Assembly (NCBI GenBank): GCA_947000775.1
Contig: CAMQGK010000638.1
Coordinates: 29,204,501-29,268,500, forward strand
Source of the DNA: Pterois miles
Lineage: Eukaryota; Chordata; Actinopteri; Perciformes; Scorpaenidae
Direction: 5' to 3'
Length of the DNA: 64,000 nt
Shown here: in pieces, positions 10,645 through 20,623 of the stretch
How the letters are laid out: every line of letters starts with the position of its first letter
How positions within the stretch are numbered: position 1 is the first letter of the stretch
Position numbers and translations under genes: made by a program
Notes under the pieces: model-generated
Database searches by the model: none
What the model was told of the DNA's origin: nothing
The model's input: the letters and a program-made list of their open reading frames with translations, nothing else

Positions 10645-11206
10645 CTGTCCCTGAATGCACTCTATTAACTGCGAGCAGAGCCGTGGCTCAAAGAGCCTGT
10701 TTACCCGTAGCTGAGGGCCAACGGCAGCGACGCCATTAACAGCAGCGACGCCATTAACAGCAGCGTGAACACACCACAGATACACACCACGGCTTCTCTG
10801 GTTGCCTAGCAACAAGGCTCCTGATTGGACTAATTACACTGGATGATGCTGCTGCGTTCAGACCAGCAGTCCTGAGTTAATGTAGGACTCAACACATTTC
10901 TTTGACTTCCAGACGGGTATGTAAAGACCTGCAGCACGTTGAGCAGCTCATTCGGTGAAGCTTTAACAGCTTCTGATTGCGGCTGAATCATTTCTCATTT
11001 ATGATTTAGATAATCTGTCAGCTCCACATCAAAAGAGAGCCTCAGAGTGGGAACCGCCTTCAGGAAATCGAACCAGCAGCCTTTCTTCCACCACGTCTGG
11101 GTATCAGACCTCATGTCAACCGTCTCTGACAGCCAGCAGCCAGTAATTCAGACCTGATCAAATCTTAATGTGTTTACTCAATTACAGTACAGCTACGAAA
11201 ACCTCA
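10645..11206. other. Unique sequence, no gene seen
   Basis: Ordinary unique DNA leading into the 47-bp array. Confidence 0.4.
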
Positions 11207-11945
11207 TCCAGTACTACCTCTACCACACTAGCAGTACTACCTCATACTATACTGGTAGTACTACCTCTACTACACTAGCAGTACTACCTCATACTATACT
11301 GGTAGTACTACCTCTACCACACTAGCAGTACTACCTCATACTATACTGGTAGTACTACCTCTACTACACTAGCAGTACTACCTCATACTATACTGGTAGT
11401 ACTACCTCTACTACACTAGCAGTACTACCTCATACTATACTGGTAGTACTACCTCTACCACACTAGCAGTACTACCTCATACTATACTGGTAGTACTACC
11501 TCTACTACACTAGCAGTACTACCTCATACTATACTGGTAGTACTACCTCTACCATACTAGCAGTACTACCTCATACTATACTGGTAGTACAACCTCTACC
11601 ATACTAGCAGTACTACCTCATACTATACTGGTAGTACTACCTCTACTACACTAGCAGTACTACCTCATACTATACTGGTAGTACTACCTCTACCACACTA
11701 GCAGTACTACCTCATACTATACTGGTAGTACTACCTCTACTACACTAGCAGTACTACCTCATACTATACTGGTAGTACTACCTCTACCACACTAGCAGTG
11801 CTACCTCATACTATACTGGTAGTACAACCTCTACCATACTAGCAGTACCACCTCATACTATACTGGTAGTACAACCTCTACCACACTAGCAGTACCACCT
11901 CATACTATACTGGTAGTACTACCTCTACCATACTAGTAGTACTAC
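11207..11945. repeat. 47-bp dimeric minisatellite (~16 copies)
   Basis: Period measured as 47 (for example GCAGTACTACC at 11231 and 11278). Each unit is two related halves of 23-24 bp: AGTACTACCTCATACTATAC.. and AGTACTACCTCTACCACAC... Most units contain the perfect 12-bp palindrome GGTAGTACTACC. Stops are frequent; there is no coding potential. Confidence 0.95.
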
Positions 11946-12021
11946 CACATACTAAACTACTAGTATGTGCTGATTTGGCCTAAATGGAGTATGTGAACAA
12001 CAGCTAAATCTCCAGTCTCCA

Positions 12022-12177
12022 TCAGACCAGTCCACCTCTCCTACCGTATCCCACAATGCATCAGACCAGTCCACCTCTCCTACCGTATCCCACGATGCAT
12101 CAGACCAGTCCACCTCTCCTACCGTATCCCACAATGCATCAGACCAGTCCACCTCTCCTACTGTATCCCACAATGCA
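12022..12177 (-). repeat. 39-bp minisatellite, 4 copies (arm A)
   Basis: Four units of 39 bp with core CCCACAATGCATCAGACCAG and CCACCTCTCCTACCGTATC. Same unit as the 15-copy array at 18841-19411 but reversed. One unit carries the diagnostic CACGATGCAT variant that also occurs once in the other array. 39 bp is 13 codons, so an open frame persists, but nothing resembles a protein. Confidence 0.97.
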
Positions 12178-12514
12178 AAGCGCTGGAATGCTACAGACTA
12201 TGGTTATAACAGCAGCAGCAGCTTGTTTTTTATATTTGTACTCGTAGTTATTTCATCACTAAATTCACCTCAGAGAATATTAGAGGAGACAAATCAACTG
12301 TGTAGATTTAGTTTCATTTTCAGTGTTCAAGCTCCACAAACTGCTGTGACAGCTAGCTAGCTCCTGTCGGGGTCACTACCTCACCGGCTGGGTGGTCACG
12401 TTCACAGACCGCTCTGAGCTGGATGGAGGTCTCTGGAGACCGGTCTGTGGACTAGAGGCTGTTTGTTTAAATATCACAACACAAATGTCATTTATAAATT
12501 AACAGGAACACGAT
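12022..12514 (-). repeat. Inverted-repeat arm A (partner 18510-19411)
   Basis: After the 4-unit array, 12178-12514 is the reverse complement of 18510-18840 with few differences. Shared landmarks are CAGCAGCAGCTTG, AGCTAGCTAG, GGAGACCGGTCTGTGG and the border word TTAACAGGAAC. Beyond 12514 and before 12022 the similarity stops. The two arms face each other across about 6 kb. Confidence 0.93.
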
Positions 12515-13143
12515 TATCTGACTTTCTGGAGCTGAAAACACAATCACAATCAAACATGGGTGAAGCTCGCTCACCAGCTGGCCAGTGATGCTGAAAGAAA
12601 GCAGAGAGGAGAGGAGAGCTGGAGAATCCATCTCAGTAAATGCTGAGGATCTATATTTTATATTTGCGTCTCCCCTCGTTGATGATCCTGATTGTCTGAC
12701 TTCACTCTGAGCTGGTAGAATAAATAGTTTCGACCTGCAGCGTCCGATGAAGTGAACTAACAGAAACTAAGGTAGATGTGTGGTAATATTACAATAGTGG
12801 TACCAGGTACCAGAGCTGGTCTAAAGGATAAATACTGGTCTAGTGTACTACTAAATACACCACTTAAACTGCTTCATACTGCTGAGGAACACGGTATACA
12901 GTATGTAATAAAATGACTTAATAAGTCTGCACAGAGACGCCTTCTTAAAAGGTAAATGCTGTGATCACGTGATAGTCACATGACACTGGCCGTGACCAAG
13001 GATCCCACATACAATCACACAAAACAAACAATAATACATTAATATACAGTTACTATAAATATTTATCCCTTCAGAATATCGATGAGCACCTCTCAGCTCA
13101 TAAGAATAACATCAGCTGGTGGGATCATGTGACCGTCATGTGA
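12515..13143. promoter_or_regulatory. Unique sequence with a cluster of M-box/CLEAR-like E-boxes
   Basis: Contains the palindrome ATCACGTGAT (12964-12973), TCACATGA (12976-12983) and two TCATGTGA sites (13125-13132 and 13136-13143). TCACGTGA and TCATGTGA are the preferred sites of MITF/TFE bHLH-zip factors. Four in 180 bp is a notable cluster, but function is unproven. No gene seen in the stretch. Confidence 0.3.
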
Positions 13144-13440
13144 CCGGAGCGTCTTCTACTGGTCCAGAACCGGACTGCTCCGGTTCTGGATGTGTGCGGC
13201 CATCTTTGTTTGTCAAAATACAAATTAGTCCAACAGGGTAAAGTGGGTAAATTCGAGTTTTCAGAGGTGATTTTAAAACGCTGGTTGAAGTTGTTTAATC
13301 GGAGCACCGGCAGCCTCTCAACCGAAACACCGTCCATCACAGCAACGCCGAAGCTGCTGCAGGCCGCCGCTTCACTGAGGCATGCTGGGATATTAGCAAA
13401 CAAACAAACACAAGCAACATGACATCACAGCAGCAGAGAC
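13144..13440. other. Hairpin plus YY1- and ZNF143-like words
   Basis: A perfect 11-bp stem (CCAGAACCGGA 13164-13174 and TCCGGTTCTGG 13179-13189) has a 4-base loop. It is followed by GCGGCCATCTTTG (YY1-like, 13196-13208) and GGCATGCTGGGA (13379-13390, reverse of a TCCCANNATGC ZNF143-type core). Promoter-like content, but no transcript start or exon can be assigned. Overlapping open frames of 76 and 92 codons lack recognisable domains. Confidence 0.3.
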
Positions 13441-15308
13441 TTCAAACTAGAGATGAGTTTAATAAAATGCTGAAAGGTGAGGAAGAGAGATGAGGTGAAC
13501 GTCCGGCAGCCTGAATGTGCCAATCACAGAAACAGGTCCGGAAATCACTGGGTGGTTCTGGACCTCGGAGTCCTGAAAGTAGGACTTCCTCATTGAACAG
13601 AATGGGGGCAGCTGTGGCTGAATGCTGCTCAGAATTTTGTCTCTGAAATGTCAGAAAATAGTGAAAAATGCAGTTATCGTCCCAAAGACTCACTTCTAGT
13701 CACTACTATCGTTAATATTATAATCCGCTCTCCTACAGTTCATCCCATTTTACACAGTTAACCTCATTTTCTCTGTTCTGTCGTCAGCTTGTTGTTTTCC
13801 GTCACTGCTGATATTTGTCTGTTTACATATAAAATGTGTCCAGTTCTGTTTATTTGTTTATCTGTTGTTAAGGTGGTCAACTCATTCACTTAATTCATTA
13901 TTTGCCCCATAAAAACATTCAAACCAGCAGTAGTAATAAGGTCAAAGGTCAAAACTAAAAAATAAAAACGAAGCATGTAAAACGTCTCTATCTGCTGAGT
14001 AATAATTCATCTTCGCCCCTGCATGTCGAGCAGAAACAAAGCGAGGGAGCAGAGAGGCGTCCTCTGAAGCCGCCCGCCTGCTCGCTACCCACAATGCAAA
14101 TGACGAACTAAAAGGAGACGGCAATGCATAGCGATGTCTCCCAGCGAGAAGCGCCGTTCCCCTCCGCCGGCCTCCTGCCGGCCTCCTGCTGGTCTCAGGG
14201 TGAGTGGGTGAGTGTGAAACACACTGAGGTATGTATAAAAGTGAAAACCCTCTCTTTCCCTTTCTTTATATCTCTTCTGTCTTTAACTCCTGGGAGCAGC
14301 TGATACTGAATGTAACAGCATCCCTGAAATGTCGTAATCAGTCCAAATGTATTAAAACATCTCTTTAAATGGAGAGAAAATTGAGTAAAAGTCATTAATG
14401 TGCTGAAATAAATTGGCACGATTATAATTTCCTAATGATGGTATTACAATAAGCAGCAATTCATTAACCTAACTACATTTATTACAGTGTTCATCGGGAC
14501 ATTTCATTACATTTATTACAACATCTGTTTCTCTTGTGGAGCCAGCTACAACACCACAGCTCTGTATCATCAGCGGTACTTTACACAGCAGCAGCGTCAC
14601 ACTGAACCAGTTAATACGCCTCTCAGTCTGTGTGACCTACTGTACTGCAGCACTGAACCTCGACCGTCCTGTTCGGGTCCCCGGGGCCCTCAGGAGCCGA
14701 CGGTGCATCTGTCACGTACAACATGTACCAAAAAAAGGACAAAACACCAATAAAAGCACCAAGATGAAGCTGCAGCTCTACAGAGCTTTTCAGCCTCTTC
14801 CAGCTCTGAGTTAGCAGCTAGCGGACTCCGAGACCAGCCGGTGAACACAGCGCAGCATTTAGCCGCTAAACAGACCGACAGTTCCCTCAGGAGGTGGAGG
14901 AGAACGACACAGAAAGCAAAGAAATGGATTTCATCAGGTGGATGCAAACAATATGTTCACCTTCATCTTGTGCATCCTCAGACCAAATATGTGGAAGTGT
15001 GTGAGATGGCTGAATGTCCTGCTGTGATTTGACAGATGCTGCAACCTAGAAATATTTCAACTAGGATCGGGTGATGTAACTGCTGATAAAACAACGATAT
15101 GGATTGATTTTATAATGATGTCCCAAAGAAGGCGTGGACTTCCTCAGAAACATGTCCATCTCTCTCTCAGCCACACACAAAGACACTCATGAATGTTACG
15201 CACACAACCCATGCACTGAATTATTCCTTAAAAGTACGTAAACCCCCGATGACTCGGCCCCAGAGTCACTGTAGTCCAGGCAGACCACCAGGCTTATGGT
15301 CCAACTAG
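13441..15308. other. Unique sequence, no gene seen
   Basis: Includes a CCCACAATGC word at 14088-14097 and several 60-92-codon open frames without recognisable domains. No repeats identified. Confidence 0.45.
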
Positions 15309-15345
15309 ACCGGCCGCATGAGGAGCGTGTGGTGGCTGCGTTTTC
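15309..15345 (+). mobile_element. Solo terminal fragment of family-1 TIR element
   Basis: GACCGGCCGCATGAGGAGCG followed by TGTGGTGGCTGCGTT matches the left ends of the elements at 27150 and 48880 with a few transitions. No right end is nearby, so this is a broken copy or a chance-retained terminus. Confidence 0.6.
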
Positions 15346-15431
15346 ATGTTGCCGTCCATGTTAACAGGTTAGAGCTTCCACACCGTTGATGGTCACATTT
15401 ATGTGTTGCTGACTTTGTGAAAGCCCCAATG

Positions 15432-16313
15432 ACTGAGGCTGATTGAGGCTGACCGAGGTACGAGGCTGATTGAGGCTGATTGAGGCTGACCGAGGCTGAC
15501 CGAGGTTGACTGAGGCTGATTGAGGGAGGCTGACCGAGGCTGATTGAGGCTGACCGAGGCTGACCGAGGTTGACCGAGGCTGATTGAGGCTGACCGAGGC
15601 TGACCGAGGCTGATTGAGGCTGACCGAGGTTGACCGAGGCTGATTGAGGCTGACTGAGGCTGACCGAGGTTGACCGAAGCTGATTGAGGCTGACCGAGGC
15701 TGATTGAGGCTGACCGAGGCTGATTGAGGCTGACCGAGGTTGACCGAGGCTGATTGAGGCTGACTGAGGCTGATTGAGGCTGACCGAGGCTGATTGAGGC
15801 TGATTGAGGCTGACCGAGGTTGACTGAGGCTGATTGAGGCTGACCGAGGCTGATTGAGGCTGACCGAGGTTGACCGAGGCTGATTGAGGCTGACCGAGGC
15901 TGATTGAGGCTGACCGAGGTTGACCGAGGCTGATTGAGGCTGACCGAGGCTGATTGAGGCTGACTGAGGTTGACCGAGGCTGATTGAGGCTGACCGAGGC
16001 TGATTGAGGCTGACCGAGGTTGACCGAGGCTGATTGAGGCTGACCGAGGCTGACCGAGGCTGATTGAGGCTGACCGAGGCTGATTGAGGCTGATTGAGGC
16101 TGACCGAGGCTGATTGAGGCTGACCGAGGCTGACCGAGGTTGACCGAGGCTGATTGAGGCTGATTGAGGCTGACTGAGGTTGATTGAGGCTGACCGAGGC
16201 TGATTGAGGCTGACCGAGGCTGACCGAGGTTGACCGAGGCTGATTGAGACTGATTGAGGCTGACTGAGGTTGATTGAGGCTGACCGAGGCTGATTGAGGC
16301 TGACCAAGGCTGA
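15432..16313. repeat. 10-bp minisatellite (~88 copies)
   Basis: Units GAGGCTGACC, GAGGCTGATT, GAGGTTGACC and GAGGCTGACT alternate with partial higher-order patterns of 20-50 bp. The only sizeable interruption is an extra GAGG near 15523. The 302-codon minus-strand frame (Ser/Leu/Gln/Pro/Arg repeats) is a product of the 30-bp super-period and has no natural protein features. Confidence 0.97.
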
Positions 16314-16433
16314 TTCCTGGCCGCGTGGTGAGTTTTGGTCTGGCTGTCGTAGCAGACTTGTGTATCCTGTTGGATGGTGAGTTTTAAGATGGGGATCGGA
16401 GATTCTTATTATTTTGAATTTTAGCCCTGACTT

Positions 16434-16487
16434 GAAGATAAGATAAGATAAGATGAACCTTTATTAATCCCCAGAGGAAAATTCAAG
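16434..16487 (+). mobile_element. (AGATA)n retroelement 3' tail, copy 1
   Basis: Repeated GATAA words, then GATGAACCTTTATTAATCCC and an AGAGGAAAATTCAAGG end. A near-identical segment is at 30703-30757 and a diverged one at 45897-45951. This motif is frequent in fish genomes as the end of a retroelement; I cannot name the family with certainty. Confidence 0.6.
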
Positions 16488-16633
16488 GAAGCTAAGCTTT
16501 AGTTTGGTTTAAAACCAAAGAATAACCAAATAGTCAGTAATCTTCTGGCAGACGAGAGCGTCCGTCGTTCCTGCTGCAGTTAAGGCTGCGAGGGTCATTA
16601 TGGAGGTACAGCGTCAGACGTACTGCATGCTAC

Positions 16634-18420
16634 ATGTTATATGGTGTATGTTATATGTTGTATGTTATATGTTTTATGGTGTATGTTATATGTTGTATGT
16701 TATATGTTGTATGTTATATGGTGTATGTTATATGTTGTATGTTATATGTTGTATGTTATATGTTGTATGTTATATGTTATATGGTGTATGTTATATGTTG
16801 TATGTTATATGTTGTATGTTATATGGTGTATGTTATATGTTGTATGCTATATGTTGTATGCTATATGGTGTATGCTATATGGTGTATGTTATATGTTGTA
16901 TGTTGTATGTTATATGTTGTATGTTATATGTTGTATGTTATATGGTGTATGTTATATGTTGTATGCTATATGGTGTATGCTATATGGTGTATGTTATATG
17001 TTGTATGTTATATGTTGTATGTTATATGTTGTATGTTATATGGTGTATGTTATATGTTGTATGTTATATGTTATATGTTATATGGTGTATGTTATATGTT
17101 GTATGTTATATGGTGTATGTTATATGTTGTATGTTATATGTTGTATGTTATATGGTGTATGTTATATGGTGTATGTTATATGGTGTATGTTATATGTTGT
17201 ATGTTATATGTTATATGGTCTATGTTATATGTTGTATGTTATATGTTGTATGTTATATGGTGTATGTTATATGTTGTATGTTATATGTTGTATGCTATAT
17301 GGTGTATGTTATATGTTGTATGTTATATGTTGTATGTTATATGTTATATGTTGTATGTTATATGTTGTATGTTATATGTTGTATGCTATATGGTGTATGC
17401 TATATGTTGTATGTTATATGTTGTATGTTATATGTTGTATGTTATATGTTGTATGTTATATGTTGTATGCTATATGGTGTATGTTATATGGTGTATGTTA
17501 TATGTTGTATGTTATATGTTGTATGTTATATGTTGTATGTTATATGGTGTATGTTATATGTTATATGGTGTATGTTATATGTTGTATGTTATATGGTGTA
17601 TGTTATATGGTGTATGTTATATGTTGTATGTTATATGGTGTATGTTATATGGTGTATGTTATATGTTGTATGTTATATGTTGTATGTTATATGGTGTATG
17701 TTATATGTTGTATGTTATATGGTGTATGTTATATGTTGTATGTTATATGGTGTATGTTATATGTTATATGGTGTATGTTATATGTTATATGGTGTATGTT
17801 GTATGTTATATGTTGTATGTTATATGTTGTATGTTATATGTTATATGTTGTATGTTATATGTTGTATGTTATATGTTGTATGTTATATGGTGTATGTTAT
17901 ATGTTATATGTTGTATGTTATATGTTGTATGTTATATGTTGTATGTTATATGTTGTATGTTATATGTTGTATGTTATATGTTGTATGTTATATGGTGTAT
18001 GTTATATGGTGTATGTTATATGTTCTATGTTATATGGTGTATGTTATATGGTGTATGTTATATGTTGTATGTTATATGGTGTATGTTATATGTTGTATGT
18101 TATATGGTGTATGTTGTATGTTATATGTTGTATGTTATATGGTGTATGTTATATGTTGTATGTTATATGGTGTATGTTATATGTTGTATGTTATATGGTG
18201 TATGTTATATGTTGTATGTTATATGTTGTATGTTATATGTTGTATGTTATATGTTGTATGTTATATGGTGTATGTTATATGTTGTATGTTATATGGTGTA
18301 TGTTATATGTTGTATGTTATATGGTGTATGTTATATGTTGTATGTTATATGTTGTAGGTTATATGGTGTATGTTATATGTTGTATGTTATATGTTGTATG
18401 TTATATGTTGTAGGTTATAT
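16634..18420 (+). repeat. 14-bp minisatellite, ~127 copies (1.8 kb)
   Basis: Units TGTTATATGTTGTA and TGTTATATGGTGTA, with occasional 9-bp TATGTTATA insertions. The plus strand is almost free of C. Rare C-bearing units (TATGCTATAT) cluster near 16842-16880, 16965-16985, 17290, 17390-17400 and 17468. All three plus frames are open for ~590 codons because no phase of the unit has a stop. The encoded Cys/Met/Tyr/Leu/Val repeat is an artefact. Confidence 0.98.
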
Positions 18421-18509
18421 GTATGCAACAGCAGTGTGGTGAAGCCTAAAGAAAGTCAGAGAAAAAGAAAAAGAGCGACAGAAGTTCTTCCCCCCTCGTC
18501 TCTCTGAAC
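18421..18509. other. Short unique spacer before arm B
   Basis: A-rich spacer between the 14-bp array and the inverted-repeat arm. Confidence 0.4.
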
Positions 18510-19411
18510 AGGTTCCTGTTAATTTATAACTGACATTTGTGTTGTGATATTTAAACAAACAGCCTCTAGTCCACAGACCGGTCTCCAGAGACCTCCATCC
18601 AGCTCAGAGCGGTCTGTGAACGTGACCACCCAGCCGGTGAGGTAGTGACCCCGACAGGAGCTAGCTAGCTGTCACAGCAGTTTGTGGAGCTTGAACACTG
18701 AAAATGAAACTAAATCTACACAGTTGATTTGTCTCCTCTAATATTCTCTGAGGTGAATTTAGTGATGAAATAACTACGAGTACAAATATAAAAAACAAGC
18801 TGCTGCTGCTGTTATAACCATAGTCTGTAGCATTCCAGCGCTTTGCATTGTGGGATATGGTAGGAGAGGTGGACTGGTCTGATGCATTGTGGGATACGGT
18901 AGGAGAGGTGGACTGGTCTGATGCATTGTGGGATACGGTAGGAGAGGTGGACTGGTCTGATGCATCGTGGGATACGGTAGGAGAGGTGGACTGGTCTGAT
19001 GCATTGTGGGATACGGTAGGAGAGGTGGCCTGGTCTGATGCATTGTGGGATACGGTAGGAGAGGTGGACTGGTCTGATGCATTGTGGGATACGGTAGGAG
19101 AGGTGGACTGGTCTGATGCATTGTGGGATACGGTAGGAGAGGTGGACTGGTCTGATGCATTGTGGGATACGGTAGGAGAGGTGGCCTGGTCTGATGCATT
19201 GTGGGATACGGTAGGAGAGGTGGCCTGGTCTGATGCATTGTGGGATACGGTAGGAGAGGTGGACTGGTCTGATGCATTGTGGGATACGGTAGGAGAGGTG
19301 GACTGGTCTGATGCATTGTGGGATACGGTAGGAGAGGTGGACTGGTCTGATGCATTGTGGGATACGGTAGGAGAGGTGGACTGGTCTGATGCATTGTGGG
19401 ATACAGTAGGC
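18510..19411 (+). repeat. Inverted-repeat arm B (partner 12022-12514)
   Basis: About 330 bp (18510-18840) is the reverse complement of 12178-12514, followed by the 39-bp array. The left border is GTTCCTGTTAATTTATA. The right end leaves homology inside the last, degraded repeat unit (ACAGTAGGCGAGGTACAC). Confidence 0.93.
18841..19411 (+). repeat. 39-bp minisatellite, 15 copies (arm B)
   Basis: Fifteen 39-bp units containing TGCATTGTGGGATACGGTAG and GAGAGGTGGACTGGTCTGA. Variant units are GTGGCCTGG (three units), one GCATCGTGGG at 18962 and a diverged terminal unit. Because 39 is divisible by 3, frames of 206-284 codons are open on both strands. The 13-residue repeats show no known domain and I do not call a gene. 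Confidence 0.97.
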
Positions 19412-19601
19412 GAGGTACACTGGTCCACTAACTGGACTGGGTCCAGGTCTGGTGACTCTCCAGCTGAGTGGTCGGGTCTCGATATAATATACATCGCTGC
19501 GTCGACGTCCAATCAGTAACCAGATACCAGGTGTGGTGCACAGAAGCTGCAGGTGATCAGCTGCTTCTCCAGAAAACTGGCAGAAACACAAATCCAGTCT
19601 G
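19412..19601. other. Unique spacer
   Basis: No gene seen. Confidence 0.4.
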
Positions 19602-19656
19602 ACACACACACACGCCACACACACACACACACACACGCACACACACACACACACAG
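19602..19656 (+). repeat. (AC)n microsatellite
   Basis: Imperfect AC run with two GC interruptions. Confidence 0.95.
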
Positions 19657-19739
19657 CACATGACAAACTTCAGTGGGGTGGAACTCTGCGATGACCCCGA
19701 ACCTCCACCTCACATTCATCCTCCGCCTGCAGCACAGCT

Positions 19740-19751
19740 GGGAGGGAGGGT

Positions 19752-19803
<52 letters not shown>
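19740..19803 (+). repeat. G-quadruplex motif joined to (TG)n
   Basis: GGGAGGGAGGGTGGG (19740-19754) runs directly into about 24 TG units. The G-run block meets the four-run quadruplex pattern with single-base loops, and the TG run can adopt Z-DNA. Confidence 0.85.
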
Positions 19804-19804
<1 letters not shown>

Positions 19805-19931
19805 CCCTCCATGTTCTGCAGTAAAGTGGCCGGCAGTGCTGCGACGCTCCACTGAACAACGTTGACTAAGCAGCTCACTGAGTGTGTTTCATTGTTAGTG
19901 GGCAGGCAGTCGTGAATTGGCAGGTGTAGCC

Positions 19932-19933
<2 letters not shown>

Positions 19934-19970
<37 letters not shown>
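19934..19970 (+). repeat. (TG)n microsatellite
   Basis: About 18 uninterrupted TG units. Confidence 0.95.
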
Positions 19971-19972
<2 letters not shown>

Positions 19973-20211
19973 ATTTAAACATATGTGGTCTTGTTTCCAA
20001 GCAGGAACTTCCTGTACTGAGAAATGAAGCCAACGCTGAAGTGTCAAAAACTGTAGTTCCACAAATCCTCACTTGAGGCTGTAAAGTGAGTCAGTCAGAC
20101 GCTGAAATCAAGACGTTTACAGCCGGATACAAACAACAGCGTCGGTCTGTGACTAATATCCCTGTTCATGACAGCTGCACAGCAGGGGGGGATTTATATA
20201 ACTCACCCGTT

Positions 20212-20300
20212 TAAATTATATAAAAGCTTAAAGGTAGACACAGCTGAGGGCGTGGCCACTTTGAGTGACAGGTGGACGCCGTCTCAGCGTTGTTGTTCAT
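20212..20300 (+). repeat. Fragment of a teleost dispersed repeat
   Basis: AAAGCTTAAAGGTAGACACA and GAGGGCGTGGCCACTTTGAG with GACAGGTGGACGCCGTCTCA match, from memory, part of a high-copy fish repeat. It is likely related to the element at 4299-4557. Confidence 0.45.
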
Positions 20301-20623
20301 GGTCCACTCTTCTGTCAGCTGTAGGAAAGGTGCTACACCACTCTGATGGATTACCAGCTTTCTTGCTCCTGGTTGAAGCTTTCTCTCCAAATCCACCGTG
20401 AAAACCAAACACACTGTCAAGAAAATAAATAATAACAGCATGCATAGCATGTGAAATAATATTCTACAAAATAATAATATAAAATATTATATATTATAAT
20501 ACTATAATATAGACAAACAAAATACCTCGTTGGCTACGTGCTGCAAAAAGGGCTAATCTGTGATCTTCAGAGGCTCCCGTCCACCAACAGCTGTTAACCG
20601 TGTATGTGCAATAATCCATGCTT

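Noticed and set aside
15399..16307. 302-codon Ser/Leu/Gln/Pro minus-strand protein
   Set aside because: A product of the 10-bp satellite read over a 30-bp super-period.
16600..18442. Three overlapping ~590-602-codon open frames (Cys/Met/Tyr/Leu/Val repeats) as membrane proteins
   Set aside because: All three forward frames are open because no phase of the 14-bp unit contains a stop. There are no flanking coding features, and the start codons are part of the repeat.
18661..19666. 206-284-codon frames with 13-residue repeats, on both strands
   Set aside because: 39 bp is 13 codons, so any stop-free phase stays open. The sense and antisense frames are equally long, and the same unit in arm A is only four copies long.
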